In this document: positions 18,201 through 27,461 of the stretch, in pieces | How the letters are laid out: each line of letters starts with the position of its first letter | How positions within the stretch are numbered: position 1 is the first letter of the stretch | NCBI RefSeq assembly: GCF_047730165.1 | Contig: NZ_CP159834.1 | Coordinates: 620,001-684,000 of the forward strand | Direction: 5' to 3' | Source: Patiriisocius sp047730165 | GTDB lineage: Bacteria > Bacteroidota > Bacteroidia > Flavobacteriales > Flavobacteriaceae | DNA: 64,000 nt | The notes under the pieces: generated by a model | Told to the model about the DNA's origin: nothing | The model's input: the letters and a program-made list of their open reading frames with translations, nothing else | Databases searched by the model: none | Translations under genes and position numbers: made by a program

Positions 18201-20990
18201 ATGATCAAAATTTTTACCGCAGTACTGCTTATGTTTAGCGCCACCCTTCTTGCTCAAGGAACTGGATCTATCGCTGGGAAACTTACAGACAAGGATTATA
18301 ATGACGAGCCGCTGCCTTTTGCAAATATCCTTTTAAAGAATACAGAAAAAGGAACCACATCAGATTTTGATGGATTATATGTGCTAGACAACCTCATTGC
18401 TGGTGACTACATTGTCGAAGTGAGCTATGTAGGGTATGAGACTTTAGAGATTCCAACAACTATTGTTGCAGGTCAAGTGAATACCATAAATGTAATTATG
18501 GGAGCTAGTGCTGCTGCATTAGACGAGGTAGTTATTACCGCAACGTTGCGCAGAGAAAGTGAAGTTGCTTTATTACTAGAACAAAAAAAAGCTACAACCA
18601 TTAAAGAGAGTATCGGTAGCGAACAGCTTTCTAAGCTAGGTGTTAGCGATGCCGCTGGTGCTACCACAAAAATTTCTGGGGTATCAAAAACAGATGGCAC
18701 TGGAGATGTATTTGTACGTGGTCTTGGTGACCGTTATTTGTACACCACACTAAATGGATTGCCTATTCCGTCAGATGATATAGAGCGCAAGAACATTGAT
18801 CTAAGTCTTTTTACCACGCGATTAATTGAAAGTATTGATGTGAGTAAAACTACGTCTGCTGGATTATCTGCAGATCAATCTTCTGGAAATATTGATGTGA
18901 GTTCTAAAAGGCTGAATGGTCGTAAAGAATTATCTGTTAGCGCAAATAGTTCTATTAACACCAACGTAATAGGTGAGGGTGTCTTCGGAAATTTTAAGGG
19001 CTCCCCAAATAGCGAAAATATCACAGCAGGTTTTTATTCAAGAGACCTCTCTACCAGAAACGCATTATTACAAGAATCTTGGAGCCCTGTTACTTCTTCT
19101 ACACCTATTAACCGCTCTATCTCTGTAAATGGAGGGACTAAAATAGGAGACAAAACCAAGGCATTCTTCAGCGCAGGACAATCAACTAATTTTGAGTATC
19201 GCGAGGGCATCTTCAAACAATATCGCTCTAATTTTATTGACGACACTATTCCAGATGCAATTACCTGGAAAAAGACACTAGCAACCGCTGCGCTTGCCAG
19301 TGTAGAGCATAGAGTGAATGAGAATAACAAAGTAGAGTTATTAAGTTTATTAATTAACAAAGTGGAAGACGAAGTATTTGAAGGAGGAAGGTCTGGTACG
19401 GCGACCATCTTTGAAGAAACTGATGAAGGAGAAGCTTTTCAATTTATCAGAGATCAAAATTTAAAAAAGACACTTGCTTCAATCACCCAGCTACTTGGTT
19501 CAAATAAATTGAGTGAGAAGAACACACTAGACTGGGGGATAGGCTTTAACTATTTAAGCGCAGATGAACCAAACCGTATTCGTAATGAAGTGAATTTTAA
19601 CTTCGCAAATGATGAAGAGCTATTGCAGTTAGGTACTACTGGAGGATTTCAGCAAAGAAAAAGCATACAGATAATTGAAGACGTTGAGTACAATGGTCGT
19701 ATAAATGATGAGTGGATATTTACAGAAGGAGAAACTAATAGTTTTAAGCTAGATTTTGGCGCAAACTATAGAAATAAAGAACGTGATTTTGGCTCGCAAT
19801 TTTATGGTATCGAAGAAACGTTTACAAATGCTATTAATCCATCCTCAATTGATGACCTCTCTTCAGTTTTTACACAACAGAATTTAAACAATGGATTAAT
19901 TAAAATAAATCGTCTAGAACCAGATCTATATAAGGGAAACCTAGAATCTAAAGCGGGGTATCTTGAAGCAACAGGAGTGACTGGAAAATTTACAATTCAA
20001 GGTGGACTTCGCTTCCAAAGCGATGAAATAAATGTAGAATATGCTGTTAATAATATTCCAGGAAGGAGAGGTAGCGCTAATAAAGAGTACACTCTGTTAT
20101 ATCCATCTGTAAACTTAAAATACGCTCTAAACAACAAATTTAATGTGCGTTTTGCAAACAGCTACACAACTACATTACCAGAATTTAAGGAGATTGCTCC
20201 TTTTGAATACGTATCTCCTACAGGCCAAGTAACAAGAGGTAACCCAAATATTGAAGCCTCAATAAACCGAAACTTTGATCTTAAATTTGAGTATTTTCCA
20301 TCTAAAGATCAGTTGATATCTATCACTGGTTTTCACAAGAACATTCAAGACCCTATCAACAAAGTACAAGATAGAGGCTCTGCCGGTATTTTCTCTTACT
20401 TTAATGCGGGAGATGAGGCTAATATATACGGTATTGAGCTAGACTCTCGCATCAACATCATTGATGGAGATGACTCTGAAACACCTAATTTAAAGTTTAA
20501 TATGAATGCTACCAGAATGTGGCACAAACAAGACTTAAAAGAAATATTTGACGAAGACGGAAATTTTATAAGAACCTTTAGATTCAACAATAAGACTGAC
20601 ATAGGCCTACAGGGCGCTTCTAATTGGATTATAAACGGTGCATTAAGCTTTGACACAAATACAGATTTACCTTTTGAAGCTACAATATCTGGAACTTTTG
20701 CCTCAGATAGAATTTACGCTTTAGGAAGTCCAGAAATACAAACTTCTGGTGATGTAAACTATAATGAATCTATTGTAGAAAATGGATTTGTAGTACTAGA
20801 CCTTATTCTAGGAAAACAACTTACAGAAAATTTAAAAGTAGGAGTTACTGCAAAAAACCTACTAAATCCAGAAATAAAAAGAACTCAAGAAATAAGAAAT
20901 CCTAACACACCTACAGTTGTTGGCAATGAGACTATTCTCTCTTACACTCGAGGAGCGCAACTAGGAATAAATATTCAATATCAATTTTAA
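18201..20990 (+). CDS. TonB-dependent outer-membrane receptor, probably phosphate-related
   Basis: 929-residue receptor. ATG 18201 is chosen because it gives an exact signal peptide (MIKIFTAVLLMFSATLLAQ); in-frame upstream codons from TTG 18141 overlap the promoter. Residues about 22-110 are a carboxypeptidase-regulatory-like domain (IAGKLTDKDYNDEPLPFANI), followed by the TonB-box-like LDEVVITATLRRE. A plug domain (VRGLGDRYLYTTLNGLPIP) and a barrel ending YTRGAQLGINIQYQF complete it. It is not a SusC: there is no SusC signature and the partner downstream is a beta-helix lipoprotein, not SusD. The phosphate role is inferred from the neighbouring porin and Pit transporter and from shared promoter repeats. 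Confidence 0.88.
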   Translation: MIKIFTAVLLMFSATLLAQGTGSIAGKLTDKDYNDEPLPFANILLKNTEKGTTSDFDGLYVLDNLIAGDYIVEVSYVGYETLEIPTTIVAGQVNTINVIMGASAAALDEVVITATLRRESEVALLLEQKKATTIKESIGSEQLSKLGVSDAAGATTKISGVSKTDGTGDVFVRGLGDRYLYTTLNGLPIPSDDIERKNIDLSLFTTRLIESIDVSKTTSAGLSADQSSGNIDVSSKRLNGRKELSVSANSSINTNVIGEGVFGNFKGSPNSENITAGFYSRDLSTRNALLQESWSPVTSSTPINRSISVNGGTKIGDKTKAFFSAGQSTNFEYREGIFKQYRSNFIDDTIPDAITWKKTLATAALASVEHRVNENNKVELLSLLINKVEDEVFEGGRSGTATIFEETDEGEAFQFIRDQNLKKTLASITQLLGSNKLSEKNTLDWGIGFNYLSADEPNRIRNEVNFNFANDEELLQLGTTGGFQQRKSIQIIEDVEYNGRINDEWIFTEGETNSFKLDFGANYRNKERDFGSQFYGIEETFTNAINPSSIDDLSSVFTQQNLNNGLIKINRLEPDLYKGNLESKAGYLEATGVTGKFTIQGGLRFQSDEINVEYAVNNIPGRRGSANKEYTLLYPSVNLKYALNNKFNVRFANSYTTTLPEFKEIAPFEYVSPTGQVTRGNPNIEASINRNFDLKFEYFPSKDQLISITGFHKNIQDPINKVQDRGSAGIFSYFNAGDEANIYGIELDSRINIIDGDDSETPNLKFNMNATRMWHKQDLKEIFDEDGNFIRTFRFNNKTDIGLQGASNWIINGALSFDTNTDLPFEATISGTFASDRIYALGSPEIQTSGDVNYNESIVENGFVVLDLILGKQLTENLKVGVTAKNLLNPEIKRTQEIRNPNTPTVVGNETILSYTRGAQLGINIQYQF

Positions 20991-21025
20991 TTTTAATAAA
21001 TCAAACCTTCAATTAACTAAAAACT

Positions 21026-22969
21026 ATGAAAAATTTAAGAAAATTATCTGCTTTTTTTGCTATTTCAGCATCGTTGTTTCTAGCTTCGTGCGATAGTGAC
21101 GACAATTTTGACAACTCCACAGATGACGGAGTTGAATCAGATTTTACCCTAAATGGGAACCAAGACTCAAGCCGTGTGCTTGACCCTTCTCAGTCGTACT
21201 CTCTAGAAGGTACTTATACTGTCAAATCTGGCACAAAATTAACAATTCCTGCTGGAGTTGTAATTGTTTCTGAGACAGGAACAGACAAGTATATTGTTGT
21301 AGAGAAAGGGGCCGAGATTGATATTCAAGGTACTTTCGATTTACCTGTAATAATGAGAACTCAAAATAGCAATCCAGGAGAATGGGGTGGCTTAGTATTA
21401 TTGGGGGAAGCTGTTACCACAGAAGGTGTTGATGCCATTGCAGAAGTAGGTGGATTAATCTATGGCGGAACCAATAACTCAGATTCATCTGGAAACATCA
21501 ACTACCTTATCATTAAAGGTGCAGGAGCGCAAATTAATTCAGAATCTCAATACAACGGTTTAACACTATATGCCGTAGGTAGCGGAACAACAATAAACAA
21601 TATTGCTTTAATGGATGGCGCTGATGATGGTGTTGAATTTTTTGGCGGTACTGTTTCTATCACTAACCTATACTCAGAGAACAATGAAGATGACTCTGTA
21701 GACTGGACAGAGGGATGGAGTGGATCTATCACTAACACATATGTAGTGCACAGTAATGATGGATTCTCAACCGCTATTGAAGCAGACGGTGATAACGGGA
21801 ACCCTACAATTACAAACTTCACTGCCGTCTCTACTGCAGGTGGAACAGCGCTACAGTTTAAAAAGATGAGTGGAGCCACTATCACAGGGTTATCATTAAC
21901 TGGATATGAAACATCTATCGATATGAAAGATGATGGTCCTTTATCAAATGTACAAATAGAGGGACAAGATGGTGACCCTTTTAATGGATACACTACTACA
22001 AGCTCAGTTGATTTTGCATTGTTTGATTGGGTGAACTCTAATCAAACTGGAAACGCATCATTATTACAAGGTGTTGTTACTGAAACTGTAACACTTAACG
22101 CATCTGTAGCATACACGTTAACTTCTTCTTACATCGTTCAAGATGGTGGAAAATTAATTATCCCTGCTGGAACTAAAATCACTGCAAACGCTGCCGGTAC
22201 TTCTGTATATATCGCTGTATTAAAAGGTGGTCAGATAGAAATAAACGGAACAGCAACTAATCCTGTAATTATGTCATCTGCTTCTGCAACTCCTGGAGAT
22301 TGGGGTGGATTAACTATTTGTGGAGATGCACCTACAACAGAAGGTCTTAACGCAACTGCTGAGATAGGTGGGTTTATTTACGGCGGCAACAATGCTTCTG
22401 ATGATTCTGGTTCAATTAATTACTTAGTAATGTTAGGTACTGGGGCTCAAATTAACTCAGAATCTCAATATAATGGGATCTCTTTCTATGCTGTAGGTTC
22501 TGAAACAGAAGTAAACAATATAGCTATCATAAACGGTGCTGATGATGGTGTTGAATTTTTTGGAGGTACAGTTAATGCAACTAACCTGTACTTAGAAAAC
22601 AATGAAGATGACGCAGTTGATTGGACTGAAGGCTGGAGTGGAATACTAAATAACACTTATATTTCTCATACAAACGGAAACTTCTCCACAGCTTTAGAAG
22701 CAGATGGTGATAATGGTAATCCAACTATTAACAATTTTACTGCAATCACAACGGATCCAGGAACAGCATTACAATTCAAAAAAATGTCTGGAGCTACAAT
22801 GACCAATGTGCTTTTATCAGGATATGATGTTAATGTTGATATGAAAGATGACGGTCCACTAGCTAATATTATTGTAGATGGAACTCCACTTATATCTGAA
22901 GACGACAATGTATTTAACGGTACAGCAGTTGATATCTCTGGATGGGCTTGGATTATGTCAAGACTATAA
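21026..22969 (+). CDS. Internally duplicated right-handed beta-helix lipoprotein
   Basis: 647-residue predicted surface lipoprotein with a lipobox ending in Cys22 (LFLASC). The body consists of two strongly similar halves, about residues 45-330 and 345-640. Blocks common to both are PAG, WGGL, QINSESQYNG, NGADDGVEFFGGT (or DGADDGVEFFGGT), ENNEDD, VDWTEGWSG, EADGDNGNPT, ALQFKKMSGAT and DMKDDGPL. The pattern is that of a parallel beta-helix. It lies 35 bases after the TonB receptor and is probably co-transcribed, so it may act as that receptor's substrate-capturing partner. The many Asp/Asn-rich loops suggest metal or anion binding. The biochemical function is not known. Confidence 0.82.
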   Translation: MKNLRKLSAFFAISASLFLASCDSDDNFDNSTDDGVESDFTLNGNQDSSRVLDPSQSYSLEGTYTVKSGTKLTIPAGVVIVSETGTDKYIVVEKGAEIDIQGTFDLPVIMRTQNSNPGEWGGLVLLGEAVTTEGVDAIAEVGGLIYGGTNNSDSSGNINYLIIKGAGAQINSESQYNGLTLYAVGSGTTINNIALMDGADDGVEFFGGTVSITNLYSENNEDDSVDWTEGWSGSITNTYVVHSNDGFSTAIEADGDNGNPTITNFTAVSTAGGTALQFKKMSGATITGLSLTGYETSIDMKDDGPLSNVQIEGQDGDPFNGYTTTSSVDFALFDWVNSNQTGNASLLQGVVTETVTLNASVAYTLTSSYIVQDGGKLIIPAGTKITANAAGTSVYIAVLKGGQIEINGTATNPVIMSSASATPGDWGGLTICGDAPTTEGLNATAEIGGFIYGGNNASDDSGSINYLVMLGTGAQINSESQYNGISFYAVGSETEVNNIAIINGADDGVEFFGGTVNATNLYLENNEDDAVDWTEGWSGILNNTYISHTNGNFSTALEADGDNGNPTINNFTAITTDPGTALQFKKMSGATMTNVLLSGYDVNVDMKDDGPLANIIVDGTPLISEDDNVFNGTAVDISGWAWIMSRL

Positions 22970-22990
22970 ATTTTAAAATTAGCCAAAACA

Positions 22991-23021
22991 AAAAAAGGAG
23001 ACCCGAATGGTCTCCTTTTTT
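22991..23021 (+). terminator. Terminator after the beta-helix lipoprotein
   Basis: AAAAAAGGAGACC pairs perfectly with GGTCTCCTTTTTT around a 5-base loop. It is symmetrical and may also serve the convergent MORN gene. Confidence 0.92.
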
Positions 23022-23042
23022 TATTTGAGTAAATTCTAAGTA

Positions 23043-23423
23043 TTAAGGTTTGTTAATTACTACTCTTGTGTCGGTAATTGCATACGTTTTTACTTCAGCA
23101 ATGCTCGTATTTGTATAGGTAACTTCTTTCATTTGACTTCCTTGATAAAATAACCAAGTTCCCACTTTAGTGCCATTACTATAATTTCCTACGGCTGTTT
23201 TATTTCCTTCATTATCATAGCTTATCCACTCACCTTCCAGTTTATTACTTGAAGTATATTTTCCAGTTTGTGCAACCACACCATTATCATGGTAGATAGT
23301 TGCCTCTATCTGATCCCCATTTTTTACATAAGAATTCTTTTTAGTACCAGTAGATGAACAAGCTTGCGCATAGACCATCGTACCACTTAAAATCATAGCG
23401 AGAACAAACATTAAATTTTTCAT
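23043..23423 (-). CDS. Small secreted MORN/YwqK-repeat protein
   Basis: 126 residues from ATG 23423. Upstream in-frame codons exist, but MKNLMFVLAMILSGTMVYAQA is a clean signal peptide and fixes the start. The mature part has MORN-like repeats of the YwqK type (HDNGVVAQTGKY, NKLEGEWISYDNEG, GTKVGTWLFYQG), each about 20-22 residues. Such proteins occur widely in Bacteroidota and their role is unknown; an 'antitoxin' label often attached to YwqK proteins has no support here. It is convergent with the lipoprotein gene. Confidence 0.82.
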   Translation of the reverse strand: MKNLMFVLAMILSGTMVYAQACSSTGTKKNSYVKNGDQIEATIYHDNGVVAQTGKYTSSNKLEGEWISYDNEGNKTAVGNYSNGTKVGTWLFYQGSQMKEVTYTNTSIAEVKTYAITDTRVVINKP

Positions 23424-23589
23424 AAGAATAGGGGTGTTAAATTGATAACATAAAATTAATACAAATTTTACAATTACACAACCTTTTGGTAACATTAAGT
23501 TAACATTGAGAAATTAAAGGGTTATTTTTCAGTTGTTTACGTGTTCCTTAATGTTGATTTTATTTCGTTTGTTTAATAATATTCCTGTA

Positions 23590-23711
23590 ACACGAACAAA
23601 GATATTAGTGCGTTTCTTTACAGTGTCTTTCTATAAGACAGCACAAAATCAATTAGTTTTTGTCGACTAGATACTGTGTGTAGGCTGTCCTTTTAGGGCA
23701 GCCTTTTTTTT
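23590..23711 (+). ncRNA. Possible small RNA with its own terminator
   Basis: No open frame precedes a good terminator at 23682-23711 (AGGCTGTCC, loop TTTTA, GGGCAGCCT, then T7). A second perfect hairpin, TGTCTT with AAGACA, lies at 23624-23640. The nearest plus-strand gene ends at 22969 and has its own terminator, so this terminator must end something else. The 5' end is not defined; no good TANNTTTG was found. Two 11-base units, GTAACATTAAG and TTAACATTGAG, lie upstream at 23489-23510. Confidence 0.35.
23682..23711 (+). terminator. Orphan rho-independent terminator
   Basis: 9-bp stem with one T-G pair and a T7 tail, 90 bases before the porin start. It separates any upstream transcript from the porin promoter at 23728-23772. 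Confidence 0.8.
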
Positions 23712-23727
23712 ATTTATCACCCTATTC

Positions 23728-23772
23728 TTAAACTTTTAATAACATAGGACTCTAACATAAAACGCACCTTTG
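23728..23772 (+). promoter_or_regulatory. Pho-box-like repeats and -7 element of the porin gene
   Basis: Units TTAAACTTTTA (23728), ATAACATAGGA (23739) and CTCTAACATAA (23750) are followed by GCACCTTTGC (23764). TAACAT at 23740 is 18 bases before GCACCTTTG, the same spacing as at the TonB receptor and Pit promoters. Confidence 0.5.
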
Positions 23773-23800
23773 CACTCGACAAAAACTAAAATTGATTTAT

Positions 23801-25003
23801 ATGATTACTAGAACTATTCTAGGACTTGCAACATTTTTATGTTGTTTTACCCTGACTGCACAAGAAATAAGCGACACCACTTTTGGAAAAGGACTTATTA
23901 ACTTCACAGCAAAAGATAGTACATTTAGTGTAAAATTTGCACCACGTATTCAAGGTCGCTATATAGCAAGTATGGACTATAACGGGACAGATTATGATGA
24001 CGCAGATTTAAACTTTTTAATAAGAAGAGCAAGATTAAAATTTAGTGGTTTTGCGTATTCCCCTAAGCTTAAATACAAAATAGAGCTAGGGCTTTCAAAT
24101 AGAGATATTTCCGGAGCAAACCAATACAATAGAAATACGCCACGATATATATTAGATGCCGTAATCATGTGGAATTTTTATGAAAATTTCGAATTATGGG
24201 CTGGACAGACTAAACTCCCAGGTAATGTAGAACGTGTCGTTTCTTCTGCAAACCTGCAACTTATAGATCGCTCCATTTTAAACAGTCGTTTTAATATTGA
24301 TCGCGATGTGGGTGTGCAATTACGTCACCATACTGCCTTAGGAGGTGATTTTATCATGCGCGAAAAAATAGCCTTATCTCAAGGTGAAGGAAGAAATGTT
24401 ACTGAAGGTAATGAAGGTGGGCTGCAGTATACAGGTCGTGTTGAGTTTTTACCCTTCGGAAAATTTAAATCTAAAGGAGATTATTCTCAAGGTGATTTAA
24501 AGCGGGAAGACACACCCAAACTTATGGTAGGATTCACCTATGATTTTAATAACAATGCCGTGAAAACGAGATCTAATCTTGGTTCTTATATGACCTTGAG
24601 TGATGGCTCTCTTTATGAAACAAACATAAGCACCTTTTTTGCAGACGCGATGTTTAAATACAAGGGGTTCGCTTTTATGGGAGAATACGCAAATAGAGAT
24701 GCATCTGCTCCTGTAGCCGTAAATCTTGACGGTACTGAAGCCGGAAGTATCGTCACAGTAGGTAATGCATTAAATGTACAAGCGAGTTACTTGTTTAAAA
24801 GTAATTATGAGCTAACAACACGTTACGCTACAATAAACTACGATGCTATTACCGGAAATGATACGCAGGCTCAATACACCTTAGGAGTCTCTAAATATGT
24901 AGTGGGACATAGTTTAAAAATACAAGCAGACGTGAGCTATGGGACCTTAGATGGAACTCAAGATAACGTACTGTTTAGAACTGGATTTGATTTACACTTT
25001 TAA
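23801..25003 (+). CDS. Phosphate-selective porin O/P family protein
   Basis: 400 residues from ATG 23801, chosen because it begins a signal peptide ending FTLTAQ (a TTG three codons earlier is also in frame). The body has the OprO/OprP pattern: FAPRIQGRYIASMDY, FLIRRARLKFSGFAY, ELWAGQTKLPGNVERVVSS, and a barrel ending in Phe (LFRTGFDLHF). This family forms outer-membrane channels selective for phosphate or polyphosphate. A Pit phosphate transporter follows 64 bases downstream, and both have similar promoters, consistent with phosphate uptake across both membranes. Confidence 0.88.
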   Translation: MITRTILGLATFLCCFTLTAQEISDTTFGKGLINFTAKDSTFSVKFAPRIQGRYIASMDYNGTDYDDADLNFLIRRARLKFSGFAYSPKLKYKIELGLSNRDISGANQYNRNTPRYILDAVIMWNFYENFELWAGQTKLPGNVERVVSSANLQLIDRSILNSRFNIDRDVGVQLRHHTALGGDFIMREKIALSQGEGRNVTEGNEGGLQYTGRVEFLPFGKFKSKGDYSQGDLKREDTPKLMVGFTYDFNNNAVKTRSNLGSYMTLSDGSLYETNISTFFADAMFKYKGFAFMGEYANRDASAPVAVNLDGTEAGSIVTVGNALNVQASYLFKSNYELTTRYATINYDAITGNDTQAQYTLGVSKYVVGHSLKIQADVSYGTLDGTQDNVLFRTGFDLHF

Positions 25004-25047
25004 TAACAATTTGGTAACAAACGGCTCAATCATTATTGTGACCTTTG
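24992..25047 (+). promoter_or_regulatory. Pho-box-like repeats and -7 element of the Pit gene
   Basis: Units TTACACTTTTA (24992), ATAACAATTTG (25003), GTAACAAACGG (25014) and CTCAATCATTA (25025) overlap the end of the porin gene. They are followed by TGACCTTTGC (25039). TAACAA at 25015 is 18 bases before TGACCTTTG. Confidence 0.5.
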
Positions 25048-25067
25048 CCAAAATTATATAAACAACT

Positions 25068-27314
25068 ATGGATAATATTTACTTATTAATGTTAGTGGCT
25101 TTGACCATTCTTGCGGTACTAGATATCGTAGTAGGAGTTAGTAATGACGCTATTAATTTCTTGAATTCTGCAATAGGGTCTAAGGCGCTCTCCATGCGTA
25201 CTATTATGATTATTGCCAGTTTAGGTATCTTCATTGGAGCCGTATTTTCTAGTGGCTTAATGGAAGTAGCTCGTAAAGGAATCTTTATGCCAGGCGAATT
25301 TTATTTTGACGAGATCATGGTCATATTTATGGCTGTAATGATCACAGATATCTTATTGCTTGATTTCTTTAACACACTTGGTTTACCAACGTCTACAACA
25401 GTATCCATCGTATTTAATTTATTGGGTGCAGCCGTGGTTATGTCTTTGATTAAGATAGGCGCTAATGATCAAGAATCAGTTGCAGATCTTGGTAAGTACA
25501 TCAATACGGACACTGCTTTAACGATTATTGGAGGTATTTTGTTATCTGTTTTTATTGCATTCACCGTGGGTGCCTTAGTCCAATGGATTTCTAGAATGAT
25601 CTTTACTTTTCAATATGAGAAGAAAATGAAAAACTTCGGAGCTATTTTTGGTGGGGTCGCTCTTGCGGCAATCACTTATTTCATCTTCCTTAAAGGCCTA
25701 AAAGGGACGCCTTGGTATAGCGGCCTTAAAGGATATATAGAAGGTAATGAGATTATCATTTTAGGAATTAGTCTTGTGTTCTGGACCTTATTCTCATTTG
25801 CATTTCAGAAAATAGTTAAAAAATCAATTTTATTAGTTGTTATTGGAGTAGGTACTTTTGGTCTTGCACTAGCCTTCTCAGGTAATGATTTAGTAAACTT
25901 CATTGGAGTACCAATGGCAGCGTACCATTCTTATGAAGCGTGGTCTGTATCTGGCATTGACCCTACTTTATTCTCAATGAATGTTCTGAACAAAAAAGTA
26001 CCGGCTGAGCCGCTTTTACTATTCATCGCAGGAGCAATAATGGTTGCCACTTTATGGTTATCTAAAAAAGCAAAAACAGTTGCCGAAACAGAATTAAGCC
26101 TCTCTAGACAAGGAGAGACGCACGAAAAGTTTGAGCCTAACGCACTTTCAAGAGCGGTAGTAAAAGGAGCTGGTTATTTATCTCTAGGAGTTGGCTTTCT
26201 TATACCCTCTTCTTTAAAAGATAAAATGAGCAGTAGTTTTGATAAGCCTCAAGCCGTTGCACTCACTAAAGATCAAAGTATAGATGCACCTGCATTTGAT
26301 ATGATTAGAGCTTCTGTAAACTTAATGGTTGCGGGTATTTTAATTTCGATTGCTACTACCTATAAACTGCCTTTATCAACAACCTACGTAACTTTTATGG
26401 TAGCGATGGGTACTTCACTTGCAGATAAAGCTTGGGGACGTGAGAGCGCTGTGTACAGAGTTGCTGGTGTTCTTAATGTAATAGGTGGATGGTTCTTTAC
26501 GGCCTTTGGCGCTTTTGTTGCCGCAGGTATTGTTGCTTTTTTAATCAACTGGAACAAAGAAGTAATGATCCCTATTTTATTGCTTTTAACAGCCGTATTG
26601 TTAGCACGTAACTACCTAAATCACAAACGTAAATCGAACACTACTATAGACCCTAGTAAACTTAAAAAGAGCGAGAGCAGCACGGTACAAGGAATAATTT
26701 CTGAAAGTGCTCATAACATTTCAAATGTAATTTCTAGAACAAATAAAATTTACACAGACGTACTTAAAGGACTGGCAAAAGAAGACAGTTCTACGTTAAA
26801 GAAGAGTAAAAAAGGAGTTGAGAAATTAGAATCTGAAGTAGAAGACTTAAGAGATAACATCTTCTATCTTATAAAGAATCTAGATGAAACAAGTGTTCGC
26901 GGTAGTAATTTCTACATCACCATATTGGCTTACTTAACTGACATCGCTCAATCACTCGAGTATATCTCAAAGAAGAGTTACAAGCACATAAACAATAATC
27001 ATAAAAAGTTACGTTTCAGTCAGATTAAAGATTTACAAGAAATTGATGACAAGTTAAGTTCTATGCTTACTGAAATAGTAGAAGTATTTGATAGCGGGAA
27101 GTTTGAGAGAATTAGCTATGTATTATCTCGCAAAGAAGAAATAAACAATCAAATTGCAGAAAAAATACACAAGCAAATAGAGCGTACTCGCACAGAAGAG
27201 TCGAGCCCTAAAAACACCTCCTTGTACTTCAATATTTTATTGGAGACTAAAGATTTAGTAAATGGTGTGATGAACTTAATGGAAGAATATTACACAAGTT
27301 ACAAGCGAGAGTAA
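25068..27314 (+). CDS. Pit-family inorganic phosphate transporter with PhoU-like C-terminal domain
   Basis: 748-residue inner-membrane low-affinity phosphate (or metal-phosphate) permease. The duplicated Pit signature is present: GVSNDAINFLNSAIGSKAL near residue 25 and TYKLPLSTTYVTFMVAMGTSLADKAWG near residue 430. About 12 membrane segments end near residue 525. The remaining ~210 residues are soluble and helical (SAHNISNVISRTNKIYTDVLKGL, LRDNIFYLIKNLDET), resembling a PhoU/DUF47 domain. In most bacteria that domain is a separate protein next to pit, so this is a fusion. Ordinary Pit proteins are about 500 residues. Confidence 0.9.
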   Translation: MDNIYLLMLVALTILAVLDIVVGVSNDAINFLNSAIGSKALSMRTIMIIASLGIFIGAVFSSGLMEVARKGIFMPGEFYFDEIMVIFMAVMITDILLLDFFNTLGLPTSTTVSIVFNLLGAAVVMSLIKIGANDQESVADLGKYINTDTALTIIGGILLSVFIAFTVGALVQWISRMIFTFQYEKKMKNFGAIFGGVALAAITYFIFLKGLKGTPWYSGLKGYIEGNEIIILGISLVFWTLFSFAFQKIVKKSILLVVIGVGTFGLALAFSGNDLVNFIGVPMAAYHSYEAWSVSGIDPTLFSMNVLNKKVPAEPLLLFIAGAIMVATLWLSKKAKTVAETELSLSRQGETHEKFEPNALSRAVVKGAGYLSLGVGFLIPSSLKDKMSSSFDKPQAVALTKDQSIDAPAFDMIRASVNLMVAGILISIATTYKLPLSTTYVTFMVAMGTSLADKAWGRESAVYRVAGVLNVIGGWFFTAFGAFVAAGIVAFLINWNKEVMIPILLLLTAVLLARNYLNHKRKSNTTIDPSKLKKSESSTVQGIISESAHNISNVISRTNKIYTDVLKGLAKEDSSTLKKSKKGVEKLESEVEDLRDNIFYLIKNLDETSVRGSNFYITILAYLTDIAQSLEYISKKSYKHINNNHKKLRFSQIKDLQEIDDKLSSMLTEIVEVFDSGKFERISYVLSRKEEINNQIAEKIHKQIERTRTEESSPKNTSLYFNILLETKDLVNGVMNLMEEYYTSYKRE

Positions 27315-27408
27315 TAAAATACCTCGGGGCAAGCCCAAGTGGTGTTCATATCTCAAAAAAGAAATTCTCTAATTCCAAAAGGAGATATATTCACTTTATT
27401 CCATTAAT

Positions 27409-27448
27409 TAATAAGCCCCATATTTACAGTGTAAGTATGGGGCTTATT
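27409..27448 (+). terminator. Terminator-like hairpin between pit and chrA
   Basis: AATAAGCCCCATATTT and AAGTATGGGGCTTATT pair with one mismatch, then ATATTTTTAAAC follows. It ends only 13 bases before the ChrA start codon, so it may also influence chrA expression. Confidence 0.75.
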
Positions 27449-27461
27449 ATATTTTTAAACT

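Noticed and set aside
23043..23495. Longer version of the MORN protein starting at 23495
   Set aside because: The additional 24 residues precede a perfect signal peptide and would bury it; the start at 23423 is clearly better.
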